Source: Eonycteris spelaea
Lineage: Eukaryota > Chordata > Mammalia > Chiroptera > Pteropodidae
Direction of reading: 5' to 3'
DNA: 64,000 nt
NCBI GenBank assembly: GCA_003508835.1
Contig: PUFA01000693.1
Span: 1 to 64,000, forward strand
Translations under genes and position numbers: made by a program
Notes under the pieces: generated by a model
What the model saw: the letters and a program-made list of their open reading frames with translations, nothing else
Databases searched by the model: none
Told to the model about the DNA's origin: nothing
Shown here: positions 33,661-46,732 of the stretch, one piece after another
Layout of the letters: every line of letters begins with the position of its first letter
Numbering within the stretch: position 1 is the first letter of the stretch

Positions 33661-36029
33661 AATCTCATGTACAATCTCATTTTCAACTTTGAGAGCTATT
33701 ATCATTAACAATTTTGCTACTTTTTAATTTATTGAACATAAGCTTCTTATGTAAGTTTTGATTATTTATATAAACCCAACAATATTTATAAACATATTTT
33801 AACTATCATGTTTTCTTGCTTATTGTTCAATATATTTGTGTAAAAAATGTTACACATATTTTTTATTTTATTTAACTCAAAAAATATTTAAATTGTGAAA
33901 GTATTAATAGCTTTCTAATTTTTACATTGAGTGTGATTTGATCATTCTCTTCTTACCTGACATTATTTATTAAACCATCCCCTATAAATATAACATTTTT
34001 TTTTTGCTTCTTTGCTATACAGCTACCATTGCTTTCTGTTTTTCTAATATTCCTGGTCTTTAATTTACTTGAATATTTAATGTTACTACATTCCCCAAAT
34101 GCACACATATCAATCAAAATTTTGCCTTACTTAATGTTTTTAGGTAATCTATTTATTAAAATTAATGATATTGTAATGTATGTCTTTTAGCTATGTTTTA
34201 GTCAACATTTTCATCCATTACTAGAGGAGGCCAAATAGAGAATAGCTAACAAAACCTGTGAATGTCATGACATTAAAAAAATAAACCTACGAGATGGAAG
34301 GAGTGAAAGAATCAATATTTAAGAATCACAGAAAGTCAAAAACAACCAAAAAAATATTAATAGATGTAGTGCTTCATTTAGGCAGTGTGATATTAATATA
34401 TCAAAGTAATTTTGGATTTAGTTTGTTAGGTGTAAAGTAACATAGGCCATGTAATTTTCTTGGGCCTATTAAAAATGGGAAGACATACATACTGTAAGCA
34501 ATAATTAGATAAAGGCTAGTGCAAAGATAAAATGAAATAGCAATCCCATTTATCTCCACACTGGTCAAATAAAATCAAAGATAGTGTGTTAATTCATAGT
34601 CAGCACTGTTCAATGGACTGAGATAAGCAATTTTATATCAAGGAAGTAATGCCCAAGGTGCAGGGGGGGTAAAGGAAAAAAATCAAATACATAGTGGTTG
34701 AAATGACATGAGAATATATAATCTGTGGAAGAGGGACATACAAAGAGCTTTAGGGAAAATGCACAGCTTTAAAATGATCAGAACGGTATTTCTGTTCAAT
34801 TTACTGACAAACGTTACCCACTTTTAGAGAACAAAATTATATAACATATTTACAAGCAATGTGCTCACGGACTTATATCATTTGATATTTAACTGTTAGA
34901 AAATATAGAGCTTTATAGAAACAATGTTAAAACGAATAACTTTATCAAAAATAGATGAAATGAGTGATAAATAGTATGTTTCATCAGAAAGCAGAAATGT
35001 GGACACTTGTTGCTAAACTTACTTATAACTTATTGCTTTGGCTGAGAAATTGGAATGTATTGTTTCCAAGATTCTCTTATAATTTTTTGTTTAATCATCA
35101 AATTATTGAATATGTCCATGCATCACTCCTGAGTCTCAGAAGAGGACTTGGGATATTTCAGCCATTTAAGAAAACGTATTGCTTCCAGTTCTGTTACTAA
35201 AGAAAGAGGTGGTGAATATCAAGAAATTTTGAAATTTTGCCAACAGGAGATCAATCTGATGAGGACGTCTGACAGAAAGTCTGATTTTCTGACTTGGGCT
35301 CCAAACCTCAACATCCCAAAATTGTACAATCATGTTTCCCTTGTGTTGCAAAACAAATAAAATCAATAAAATATAATTTATTCGTGAAGTTTGTGTTGAG
35401 AGTGTTTCAGATTCATTAATACAATGGAAAAAGAAACAGAAAAATGAAAAAAAAGTACAGACTTAGACAAGATATGCAAATAGAAGTTTTATAATCTGAA
35501 GTGCTGGACTTGAAAAGAGTTGGTGGGGAAAAAAAAAACGACACAGTTAAAGAGCAAATGATAAAGATATATCTACAGTCCATTATAAAGACATGCTTAT
35601 CTTCCAATAGTGGTGCCTAATACCGACAGTTAGCGTGAGCTCGCAGAAGATGCCAACAGAAGTGAGAAGCAGAGTGACAAGAAACAAAGTTTTTATGTCT
35701 AAATGGGCAATCGAAATTGAGTTTTTTCAGGGTTAACAAAAATTGCAAAATAAAGTTTACTTATTTCTTATTTTTGATTTTTCTATTTAAAAATACATAC
35801 ATATTACATTTTCATCCCTGAAGATAAGGCTTGTATCTTCATATGAAACTCATATGAGGTGCTATTCACTATAGATCTGTTCAGATGAACATAATATCTT
35901 TGATGTAAACCCAACCCCCCCCCACACACACACACACACAAATATGTCATATTTTCTAACGTGGTTGATTTTATGTACAATAAAAATGAGAATCAAAACA
36001 AAAGGACATGTTTGAGCATAAAGTCTATG
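33661..36029. other. Distal 3' flank of OR-C
   Basis: No gene is supported. It matches 21414-23919, with a shorter stretch around 35480-35520 where about 200 bases present at 23265-23400 are missing. A C-run and (CA)n lie at about 35914-35941. Confidence 0.6.
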
Positions 36030-36160
36030 TAAATCCTCCGACCACTTCTTACTATATACACACGACTGCAATCCTAATCCCACCACCTTCGTCTCCCACA
36101 CAGGTCGTTGCAATAACTTCCTATCTGGTCTCCCGTCTTTCACTCTTGTTCACACTAAGT
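36030..36160 (+). mobile_element. L2 LINE fragment (unit C)
   Basis: Paralogue of 23920-24070. Confidence 0.5.
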
Positions 36161-39097
36161 ATATTGTGTTCTGATTCACACTCTTTTTCAGACACTTTAC
36201 TCCCTGCTAACAACGTAAGAGAACACAACATGATGCATGATTAGTGATTATGACAGATTAAATGAATGGATGTAAATTATAAACGGGCCAAGTGTTCGAG
36301 GTAGACGACTCTATTCTTAGACCTGGGTGTTCACCAGAAAGTAAACCAGACAAATACCATGGAATTAAGGAGTTTCTGAAAGAAAAGAGTGTCAAATTAT
36401 GAAATGCAAAATAAAACACTATATTATAAGGTTCAAAATAGAAATTACATTGGGAGGATATGAGAATATTACATTAAAAAGATTTAACTTTGCATGTGAG
36501 AATTATGGGTCACCTTGGGGACATATCAGTTTAGTCTAAAAGCTAAACAGATGTTTGGTGGACATCTGGAGGGTCCAAAGTTTTCTGTGCATCTTGAAGA
36601 ATATAGTACAGCACCTCATGTAGTTATATAACAAGAGAAACCTGATTCCTTTTTATCTTATTTGTCCCAGTCTATAAAGAAGGGACATACTTCCTGGAGG
36701 CAGATCACGCTAGCAGTTCTCATTTGTAGATAAGCAGGCTGGAAACCCCACAAAAATGCCCTGTCTGTCATAAAAAAGAGCACAGAGGGCCAATGCAAAA
36801 GAGCTATGTTGTACTAAAGAGAAGGAGGCTTAAAATACAAAAAGAGAAACCCATGTCAAATACTCAAAGAACATTGAAACAGAAAGAAACAGACATAATT
36901 ACTAGTAGAATATCATGTACGATAACGTTACCTCCATACATGCTTTGAAGTAGCTGAAATGGGATAAATACTTTAGCATAAAGTTTGCTCATTTTCTGTC
37001 CTAATATTCTTGATTAAAAAATTTGTTTTTGTGGTCGCTTACATTTTGAATCAGCTAGAAACCTTCCCTGATGGCTGAGTAGATGTCATAAAATGAATAA
37101 ATGCATCCAGTTTTTTCATCAGCACACACAACATGCTATCATTTCCATAAAAGTTGATCTATCGACAGAGTTCCACTTCTGAAAAGGTCTCTCATCACCC
37201 AACATGTTGAAGAGACCAGGCATGCCGTGTTCATGTGGTACAACATGTGACACATTTTTGTAACAGTGTGGATGATCTAGATTTGGATCAATTATAGGAA
37301 TAAAGTAAGAAAGGCAAATACACACTAATTATTAAGAGTTGAAATACAATTTGAAGAACAATTTTTAACTTTATTCTGAAAATAGTACTTGACAGTTAAG
37401 AGGTATTTCTTCACCAAGGGCAATCCCCATTGAGGAGAGCTTCATGCCAAGAATGGGTGAAGAGATAGGCAAGCCATCAGCTGATTGCAAATATATATAC
37501 ACAAAACAGTGTTTGAAAATTTAATTGCCACACAGAGAGAAGATTCCCCCAGGTGAGTGTGGCTGCTTCCTATTTAAGAGCAGCCAATGTTAGACGCCAG
37601 AAAGAATGTCACAGAGTTACAGTGGCTCCTCAACATGACAGAAGATCCTAAAAAGTTTGCCGGTTAATAACCACCTCTACTCACATAGACATCTTCATGC
37701 AAATCTATAAAAGTAAGCTGCAATTGTTTTATTAGACTATTTTATTTAAAGAGAGTTCTTAACTGCAGGATCAAGATACAAAAAATAAAACAGAAAGACA
37801 AAATTCTAATATCTTTCTTTGAAAACGAGTTTACTTCTTATGATAACTCATGTAGTTCCTTACTTTCTTAATTATAAAGTACTAAAAATCAGATGTAGGT
37901 CAAATAAAGTTAGTAAAGACATTTAAAATCAGCATTATTCATTTAAGGTAATTCTGAGAACCAGCACTAATAAACAGAGAAATATAAGAGCCTATCTCTG
38001 TGTTTATTTACCAAAGTATCAATGAAAAAATATCAGGTGTTGGGGCTAACATGTGAAGACATGTGTAGTAGAGTGATGAGATAGAAAATAAATCTTGTAT
38101 ATTATAGAAATTAGAGTTCAAATATTAATAAAGAGTAGTGGAAATAGTCAAGCAAGACTGACTGACTGATATTGAATAGAATTAATATGAAGTGAAACAA
38201 CATAGGTGGCATATGTGTGTGTGTTTAAGTTTCATTCATAGGCTCCAGTCATTTGTATTCCCAGAATAAATAATAAGTGAATTACAAAGTTTTAATTAGG
38301 CAAAGATACAAGGGGAAGCTAGAGAAAGGGAATCGTTGTTAGTTCAATAGAACTCTTTGATACGAAGATCTTACCTAGAAAGAGACGGAAATGTAAAAAA
38401 ATATTGGGATGAATGGGTCGTATTTATTGATTGAGTTAAAGTTAATTGATGTTTATCATACACATTATTGAGGTGTCAATAGGGAAAATTATTGAACAGT
38501 ATGCTGAAATTGATGGTTTCCATATTTAACATAAATGAAGGGAGAAGTGCATAAGTAGCATGATAAAATTGCATATACTTCTTCCCTCAGTAACAAAGGA
38601 TTGGTCTAAAAAAATTAATTCTCATTAGACTCTAAATGAAAGAATTTAAAACTCATTTTAAATAAAAATTAAACAAAAACTTTAAGCAAAACGCTTTAAA
38701 TCGGAAGAAGGTGGAGTAAATCAATCAATTCAGAAAAAATGTGTGAACCCACACAAACACAATAGCAGAAGCCTCTACCATAATTCCAGTCTTTAAGGGG
38801 TGAAATAATAAGAAATTTTAAATGATAAGCTCTAAATAAGAATGCACATTTCTCATTTCCTCTCATATCATTGTACAAAAAATCCTATGTGAGTTTATAT
38901 TCTTGGATTGATTTCAAATGCACATCACTTCCTTTCTGAGGTTTCAAAATTCATTTTCTAGAAACAGAGCACAGTGATGGTGGACATGATTTTAGAAATT
39001 ATAGAAATACATTCATGCATCCAAAGCAGTTAACAGAAGAGGAAAATGTGGTTCAAGAACATAAATGAATAACCATCTTGAAATTACAATATTTGAG
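36161..39097. other. Block R of unit C and upstream flank of the OR10AG-like gene
   Basis: Intergenic DNA matching 24071-26908 up to about 38925. The remaining 170 bases lead into the OR10AG-like gene and occur once in the window. No gene is supported. Confidence 0.6.
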
Positions 39098-40046
39098 ATG
39101 AAGAACCAATTAAAAATAGAAAAATCAAATATGACTTCAATAATGGAATTTGTTTTTTTGGGGTTTTCTGATATTCCCAATAGCCAATGGATTCTTTTTG
39201 GGATATTTTTGATCATCTACCTGACTATCCTGCTGTGTAATGGCATCATCATTTTGATAACAAGAATTGACCCTGTCCTCCAGACACCCATGTATTTCTT
39301 TCTTAACAATTTTTCCTTTTTAGAAATCTGTTATGTAACAGTCACTCTTCCAAGAATGCTCGTGGATCTTTTGACCCAGAAAGGAAACATTTCTTTGGTT
39401 GCTTGTGCTGCACAAATGTGCTTTTTCCTTCCTTTGGAGGCTCAGAGTGTCTCCTCCTGACAGCGATGGCCTATGACCGCTATGTGGCTATTTGTAACCC
39501 ACTGCACTATCCACTGGTCATGAACCACAAGGTCTGTGTCCAGCTGGTCATTGTTTCCTGGGTCACTGGAGTTCCACCTGCAATTGGACAAACATGTCAG
39601 ATTTTCTCTCTGTCCTTTTGTGGCTCTAACAAAATTAATCATTTCTTCTGTGACATCCCCCCAGTTCTCAAGTGTGCTTGTGGTGACACATTTCTGAATG
39701 AGATCGCAGTCTTCTAGTTGCAGTGGTATTTATCATGGTTCCATTTCTATTGATCATTGTCTCCTATGGAAAAATTATTGCCAACATTCTCAAAATATCA
39801 TCAGCCAACGGGAGGGCGAAAGCCTTCTCCACCTGTTCTTCTCATCTGATCGTTGTGGTCTTATTCTATGGAACGGCTACTATCACTTACCTGCAACCAA
39901 AAGCAAATCAATCTGAAGGGACTGGAAAAGTGATTTCTCTTTTCTACATCATTTTTACTCCCACACTGAATCCCATTATATACACTCTGAGGAATAAAGA
40001 CATCATGATGGCACTGAGAAAACTAATAAGCACGTTATTACGATGA
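39098..40046 (+). pseudogene. OR10AG1-like: Olfactory receptor resembling OR10AG1, two frameshifts
   Basis: An OR from a different family than OR-A to OR-D. The start at 39098 gives a short N terminus with the sequon N-M-T ('KSNMTSIMEFVFLGFSDIPN'); an in-frame ATG at 39065 would add 11 residues. It shows 'LQTPMYFFLNNFSFLEICYV', 'LPRMLVDLLTQKGNISL', 'AAQMCFF', '[20 protein letters not shown]', 'GQTCQIFSLSFCGSNKINHF' and 'AFSTCSSHLIVVVLFYG', and ends 'NPIIYTLRNKDIMMALRKL', recalled as typical of human OR10AG1. Missing bases near 39432 (after TM3 start) and 39714 (before TM5) break it into three frames. No insertion or nonsense substitution was seen. It occurs only in S3 and marks the edge of the duplicated array. 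Confidence 0.85.
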
Positions 40047-40834
40047 CACAAAGACTTGAAATTACAGAAAAAGACTTTATTATATGTTTGGCATGTAGCT
40101 ACAAAAGAAAATAATCTAATTTTTGTCTGTTTCTAAATAATGATCATTAACGTCATCATAGTAATCTCACATTATGTTAAGGGAACTTAGTTTTATAGGG
40201 TTACATGAAGGGATTCTTTGTAATAAGAGCACAAATTATCTCCATTGTAACAATCTAATTTGAACATCCCGTTTCCTTTCACTATGAACTAGTGAGATAA
40301 GAGATTGCCCACTTTCATTCATTTTGCCCATCCCACCACCTGCCTCTGGCAATCATCAAACTATTCTCTGTATTAGAAGAAAATAGCAACTTCCTCACAG
40401 AGGCAGGATTTCAAATAATTTCTCTAATTTACTTGTTATATTTTATATATAGCTTGAATTTATTATAAAGAAAATGTGATATCTAAATTACAAGGCATAA
40501 CCTTATATTCAGTAAATGTAAAACTATACAGCAAGGAAAATTCCTGCTTATCACCGTTGCTTATTATTACTAAATGTCTTAAAGAATATTCAGCATCTAG
40601 TAGAGAAATTTCAGAATCAGCTAAATCATCTTTGACACTTGAAAGAAAAAACAGGTTTTTATAAATAGAAAGACCTTTTTTACATTCATTTCTTTAAAAA
40701 TACCTAAAAGGGCTTAATGGTAGATACAGAGATGGACAAATTCAAGATTGTGAAATTGAAAATAGTAACATTTAATGACTATCAATGGGCACTGAATGAT
40801 AATAAATGAAATAATCCTGAAATCCAAAAAGGAT
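40047..40834. other. Single-copy 3' flank of the OR10AG-like gene, no gene seen
   Basis: AT-rich intergenic DNA without a recognised feature and without a paralogue in the window. Confidence 0.5.
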
Positions 40835-41250
40835 AAAGAGGTTGTGCTACATGTATACAGTGGGATATCACTCAGCCATAACATAAGATGATATACTGCC
40901 ATCTGTGACAACATGGATGGATGGACCTTGAGATAATCATGCTAAGTAAGATAAGTCAGACAGAAAAAGTTGAAAACCATATGGTTTCACTCATATGTGG
41001 GCTAAAAACTGCAAACAAAGATACATCATGATGTATCTTTGCACGGAGAGTAGATTAGTGGTTACCAGAGGGAAGGGGGGACTGAGGAAGAAATTGGGGA
41101 AAAAGGGGTCAAATATTTGGTGACAGAAGGAAATTTAATGTGCAGTGGTGAACACACAATACGATATATATACAACACACTTTTTAGTTTTACACTTCAT
41201 GTATTTGATTTTATTAATCGATGTCAGCCCAATAATTTTTAATTAAAAAA
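40835..41250 (+). mobile_element. L1 LINE 3'-end fragment with internal perfect palindrome
   Basis: L1 landmarks: 'cagtgggatatcactcagcc', 'gtgacaacatggatggatgg', 'ctaagtaagataagtcagac', 'catatggtttcactcatatg' and 'tagtggttaccagagggaag'. It ends near 'gatgtcagcccaataa' with an A-rich tail. A 26-base perfect palindrome sits at 41016-41041, where other L1 copies have an unrelated sequence. Confidence 0.8.
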
Positions 41251-41739
41251 AGGAGAAAATCAATAATATTTAATGAATACGGTTTTCAGTATTTGACAAA
41301 ACAAAGTGATAATCCATGATTTTAATTATATACAAATAATGACAAATACAGGTTTTTGGTCTTTGACAAATCAAAAAGAAAAAAATTAAATGTGTATGAT
41401 TTTCAGAGATTACATTAGCGGTACATTTATAAATTGGACATGTGTCTCTTTTTCAGTATAAAAAAAGTGTAAAAAGAGTTTAATGTACTTGATGAAGAAT
41501 AATTTTAAATTTTTAAAATTTCAAAAATAACAATGTAAAGCAAGAAAAGAATTTAAATATATTATTAAAAATGTGGAAAATTAAGATTATTAAATCTAGT
41601 CAAACTAAAGGGAAATAAATAAGTATCTTAAATTCTTTGAGATCTTACCATGTTAACTCAATTAGAAAAATATTTCGTTGAATATGTCAAATCCTTAATC
41701 GAACAAATATCTTCTTTCCATAAAATGTTATCATCAGTC
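41251..41739. other. Single-copy AT-rich intergenic DNA, no gene seen
   Basis: No feature is supported. Confidence 0.5.
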
Positions 41740-42130
41740 CTGCACTTGCAAGCACACAAGCAGAGCGACCTTCAGGAATCACGTGGAGCCACGGAGCCTC
41801 TCTGCATGTGCCCTTTCTTCTATCACAGGCCAGCATTGGAGGCCTGGGACACACTCAGCAGCAGGACTTCCCAGCACCCTTCTTCCCCTTCCATGCAAGA
41901 CTGCAGGCTTCCGTGAAATGGGAACAATGTTAGGAGGACTCTAAATTCTGGAGAGCTGAGAGAGCCAGGGGAGTTGGGGTGGGCTTGTCATTCCTCTTGG
42001 TCATCTAATCAAGCCAGGATTGTCAAACCACGTAGGACAGTAGCAGACCATCAGTAAAGAAACTGACAGGGGTCTCTGGAGTAGTGTTAGACCTTACAGA
42101 GCCTGTCGGAAAGCCCACTGGTCTTATTTT
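41740..42130. other. GC-richer single-copy island of unknown nature
   Basis: About 390 bp of clearly higher GC than its surroundings ('agcctctctgcatgtgccct', 'ggccagcattggaggcctgg', 'gagccaggggagttggggtg'). An 88-codon open frame crosses its left part, but it starts in AT-rich DNA and shows no recognisable domain. It could be an old retro-copy or a repeat I do not recognise. Confidence 0.35.
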
Positions 42131-44496
42131 AACCAAGAGGTATGAGTTTCTATTTTGAGAAAAAATGCTTCTTATTAAAACAGAAGTTTCTTAAATGTAA
42201 ATGCAAACATATGTGTACATAAACTACTGAACAGAAAAAAAGGCAGCTATAATTAGATCTAGACTATAAAGTAGGAATTATTTTGTGTCAATATGATTTT
42301 GTATTAATTTTTTTCATTTAATTTAGAACACCATAGAATTTTGAGAATTCAGATTCAACAGATACTCACCAAGTAAACCAGTTTTTAAGCTCAAACTTGG
42401 CACTCAAAGCTGACATTTTGCATTTGATACTTTCATTGTGATAGGGGATATTGAAACAAAACTGATACATATATACTTTGAACATGATTAAAGCCTAGAT
42501 AAGGACAGCATGTTTATATTAATAATCCATCAGGCATATATCTAAAACTTATTTGTACCAAACTTTTTTGAATAAGCAAAATACTGGTTTATCTCTATAT
42601 ATGCTTCTATGACTCACTGCAGAAAACAAATGTATGCTGAATCAAAGAAGAATAAATCTATCATTTTCCCCCTAAAATGTGTCATTTTCTAGAAGCTATT
42701 TTCTTATTAAGAATGGAAGAATTAAAATAATAATATGCAAACGTGAGACTTCTCTTTCCTTAGTCATGTTTTCCTTAGTCATGGTATATTTCTATTGACT
42801 TTAAAAATAAAGAGGCAAAGTGAGACACGATTGCATTCGAGAGTCAAAGAATAGCTGTTTGGGAAACAGTGATTCAGGCAGAAACTCAAACAGTGTTCCA
42901 GTTATGAGGTAAAGGCAAAGGGTATTCATAAGAAAGAGAAGGGAAATAATTACATAAATAGAAGAAAGTATTTTCTATAGATGCAAATAAGCTAAGTTAT
43001 TTTTACCCTTGTGTGGTGGTGCTAATTTTAAGGAATGTTTAATTTTCTGCTGTCCTGTTAGCTCTGAAAACAGTTATTTGAAATACAATATTGCTTTGGC
43101 CCAGATAAAAGGTTATTTTGCCCAGTGTAAACATTCCAAGTTTCTAGGAGTAAGTATTCAAGGCAATTCTTCTGGGTTAGTTGCTTCATCAATATTATTT
43201 TTTACAGTTCCTCATATCTTAAAAGGAGAACTAATCTTTAGGTCTATACTTCATTCTTTAATCTTTTAGCTAAATATTTGATAATCGTATTTCATAATAA
43301 CTTATTCTGTTCAATTTGGATTCCTATCTGTATCATCTCAGATATTAAAATGAGAATTTTTAAATGAGAACAACTATTCTCACAGATAATAAGTCACTTC
43401 AGGTTATAAGAACTAGGCAAAGTTCCTAAAATTATATCATCTATGCAATCACTCCATACGGTCGTTATTAATTAGCCAATCAATTGGTATAATGAAAGGT
43501 ATCAAATATGACAAATGAAAGTTCTTGAAATAAATGCCTGGTGATAACGTTTCTTGATCTTGATAGCTCAATTAAATAGGAATATAATTTTAAAGCAAAG
43601 TTCATGCAGAATAAAGAAGAGTTATAGCAGCACTCTTATTAAGGAAAGGTACATGCTGTACTTGGAAAAGGCTGCATGAAAAAGTTGAGTTACGAAGAAA
43701 TGCACTTTATAATTTTATGGTGAGCATTCCACTGAGAATAGTGACAGATATAAATCTTTCTGTTGTGGGAATCTGTTTGTGAATATAAGGAGTAAAATGA
43801 CTCTATTTGCTCTGTACACAAACAAATGATAAAAATGCACATTTTCTGGTGAGAAAATACAAACTACTATTATGTGTGAATTGGTTGATATGGTTAGAAT
43901 TTAGCATATCTTCACTATTGGATCTGACTGGGAAATGAAAGATGAAAGAATTTACACTTGAAATAAGAGAAATAAAGTGTATGTGTCTATGTTATACAAA
44001 TGCTATTTCTAATCTTTATATAACATCAACCTTTTAAATAGTCTCACATTGCTTTTCTTCCTTTTCTTTCTTTTTTTCTGAAATAAGGGATATAACATTA
44101 TGTACTGGTTAAAGAATCTATAACTAATTAATTTGCTGTATATGCATTCTATGTGGACGTTTAGATAGAGTTTGCACAGACGTAATGGATAAAGAATTCA
44201 ATAACCATAAAAAAGATTCTTCTAAGTCATTTTTGTCAAACTCTAGCTGAAGAATTAACATTAAAGAATCAGTAAATATCAAAAGCATACCATATTGAGA
44301 AGATCTATGTTTCGATTCTCAGAGATTATATCTAGCAGGATAGTACGTACCATTAGCATTGGCCTTTTGATTACAAGGGTAATAGCACTCTACACTGAGA
44401 CCTCCAGAGCTTCATATTTGCCTACATTTCAAGCTTTATTTGGTAACACTGGTACAGAAAAGGCCACAGCAGGAAACACAAAGAAAAAGTAAGTAA
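42131..44496. other. Single-copy AT-rich intergenic DNA, no gene seen
   Basis: Short open frames (for example 43009-43269 and 44295-44492) have no recognisable domains, and no feature is supported. Confidence 0.5.
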
Positions 44497-44635
44497 GTGT
44501 CTGGAAACCCAGAATCTAATTCTGGTTCTACTACTATGAACCATTTCATCTTTATGTGACCATGTCTTCCATTATGAAATCATGCCTACTGTATTTCTTA
44601 TGTGGAATTGTCATCTAAGGGAAGTGAGACTGTGG
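44497..44635 (+). mobile_element. Probable MIR SINE fragment
   Basis: The order 'ctggaaacccagaatctaat', 'tctggttctactactatgaa', 'tttatgtgaccatgtcttcc' and 'gtggaattgtcatctaagg' follows the MIR core (formatted roughly as ...cctggctctgccactta...tgtgacctt...). It is highly diverged, so only moderate support. Confidence 0.4.
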
Positions 44636-45394
44636 ATATTCAACAGCTTCATAATTGTTTCGTAAACTTTTATATTCGTTTAGAGATTATTGATAGAAGT
44701 TGTCAATATCTGGCAAGATTTCATTAAAGGTTCTATAACAATTAAAAAGTTCGTAAGATGAGATCTTAGGTAAAAAAAAAGTTTCTTGAGAAACAAGACT
44801 TACCAAAACAAGTACAAATAATGAGAATATCTAAATAATTCTAAATACGTTTAAAATATTAAGTTTATAATGATAAAACATATTCTAAAGGAAAACTCCA
44901 GGTTCATCTGTTTCCCTGGTGATGTGTTCCTGATATACAGGCAATAAGGAACATTGTTCTAAAATTCTTTCAGAGAGGAAAAAAAAGAAAAACAATTGCT
45001 AATTTTGCGGGACCACTAAAACGTAGATATTAAACCCTGAAAAGGATGTTACATGAAGAGGTAATTACAGGTTAGTATATCTTATACCACAGAAGCCAAA
45101 ATTCTGAAGCAAGGGGCTTATTTTAGGAAAAGAGTGTAGTTTAAATTGGTCTAAGAAAAGAAACAAAATTATAAAAGATACTTTATTTATAAATGTTGAA
45201 ATCTCATAATGATAAAAACTCAGCAAAATATTTGTAGAATTTAAATACCTACAGCAACATTATAGTTAATGTTAATGATAAGACAGCCAGCATTACCGCA
45301 CCCATGATTGATTTGGGGCACATGATGGGGACAGTCACAATAACCACTTGTATTTGAAACTAGAGATGATCCCAGCCAGCACATAAAGTCTAGA
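44636..45394. other. Single-copy AT-rich intergenic DNA, no gene seen
   Basis: No feature is supported. Confidence 0.5.
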
Positions 45395-45640
45395 AAAAGA
45401 ACAAAGAGCATTTTTGTTCATGTATGTTTGTGGACATGCACACTCATTTCTAAGTGTAAATACTGGGACATAAGTCAGACACACATTCAGCTCACTGCCA
45501 AACAGTTCTCCAAAGTGCTCGCACCATTTACATACATCTGTCAGAAGTGTATGCATAACGTCATGAAACATTTTCAGTTAGAATGTCACCTAGTCTTTAC
45601 CTCTACCACCTGCCCAAATATATGGGAACACTGTGAAATA
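45395..45640 (-). mobile_element. L1 fragment, antisense
   Basis: The plus strand reads like antisense L1: 'gtgtaaatactgggacataa', 'ctgccaaacagttctccaaa', 'gtgctcgcaccatttacata' and 'cagaagtgtatgcataacg'. Boundaries are approximate, and the 98-codon open frame over it is incidental. Confidence 0.6.
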
Positions 45641-45782
45641 TTGCTATTAGAATTCCTCATAATTCATTTTAAGATAAAAACAAAATCTGCCAAAATTGTC
45701 TATCAGCAAACACATGCTAGATAGAGAAATAAACATTCAAGAGACGGGCGGTCAGGTTCACGGCAGCCTTCAAATAAGCAGT

Positions 45783-45829
45783 GGTTTTTCTTTCTTCTTT
45801 TCTTTTCTTTCTTTCCTTTTTTTCTTTTT
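45783..45829. repeat. Pyrimidine (CTTT)n-like tract at the S3/S4 junction
   Basis: A continuous T/C tract that abuts the truncated OR-E coding remnant and marks where single-copy DNA changes to duplicated DNA. Confidence 0.9.
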
Positions 45830-45830
45830 G

Positions 45831-45959
45831 ATGGCTTCTGTGTTCTACACAGTGGTAATCCCCATGTTAAATCCTCCAAACTACAGCCTCAGTAATAAGG
45901 AAGTAAAGGCGGCTTTTGGGGATGTAATTACCAAGAAAGGGATTCCTTTTGTTCTGTGA
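45831..45959 (+). pseudogene. Olfactory receptor 3' fragment (OR-E): TM7 and C-tail only
   Basis: Forty-two codons homologous to the last codons of OR-A to OR-D: '[20 protein letters not shown]' then '[16 protein letters not shown]', ending at the stop at 45957-45959. The consensus 'NPLIYSLRN' is changed to 'NPPNYSLSN'. Everything 5' of TM7 is missing and replaced by a pyrimidine tract. The first ATG is accidental (GTG in paralogues). The 3' flank continues colinearly into block P and matches the beginning of the window. Confidence 0.9.
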
Positions 45960-46732
45960 TCATTTAGTTAAATTTCTGAACTAGGTAGAGTATTTACTGA
46001 ACTTTCCAAGGCTGCTTCAAGCCAATAGTTTTTTATTAGAATATGTGCTAAGTAGTTGCCTTCTATAATATTCAAGTATATGTATCTGGTTTCAGTATAA
46101 GATAAATTACCAAACTTACATGAGGCAATGAGATCTTTATCTCATTCTATATTTTCAGAAGGACTTAAATGAGGTTTATTGCCTAAGAAAAGGAAGGTAT
46201 TGACTATTTAGAGACAAAAGTCACAAAATCACATAAACTAGCCATTTAAAATGAATGTAATTATCTATGCGGTTTTCCCTGTTAATTATTTTTTAGTGTT
46301 TATGATTTTTAAAGATTGGTATGTATTGCATTTCAAAAATGCTTTAAATTTAAAGTATATTTCCATTTTCGTTTGTTGTATTATGTCTTGGGAGGACACT
46401 TCAATAAAACTTTAGAACTGTAGCTTTAACTCCAACTGTAAACCCACCTATTTCCTTTTCCCTCCATGCACATACATGTTTATTAAAGAATAAGAATAAA
46501 GTGAGTTTGTTCAAAAGTGAGCTACCAAGAAAGCTGCTGCCCTGATTAGAATGCACAAGTTACAGCTTCACGGTTCTCTTTCTCAAAAATTCCCAGCCTG
46601 CTCTTGCTTTCCCCTCATGGAACTGGCCCAATGCACACAAACTACATACACACGCATTTAGCTACAGCAAAGAGTTTAGTCAAGGCATTGCTCCGCAGGA
46701 GATAAACAATGTTCTGTGCATGAATCTAAGAT
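45960..46732. other. 3' flank of OR-E, no gene seen
   Basis: Paralogous to the other OR 3' flanks. From 46448 it aligns with window position 1. Confidence 0.6.

Noticed and set aside
43009..43269. 86-codon open frame in single-copy DNA
   Set aside because: No recognisable motif, no copy to compare, and the length is within chance for AT-rich DNA.
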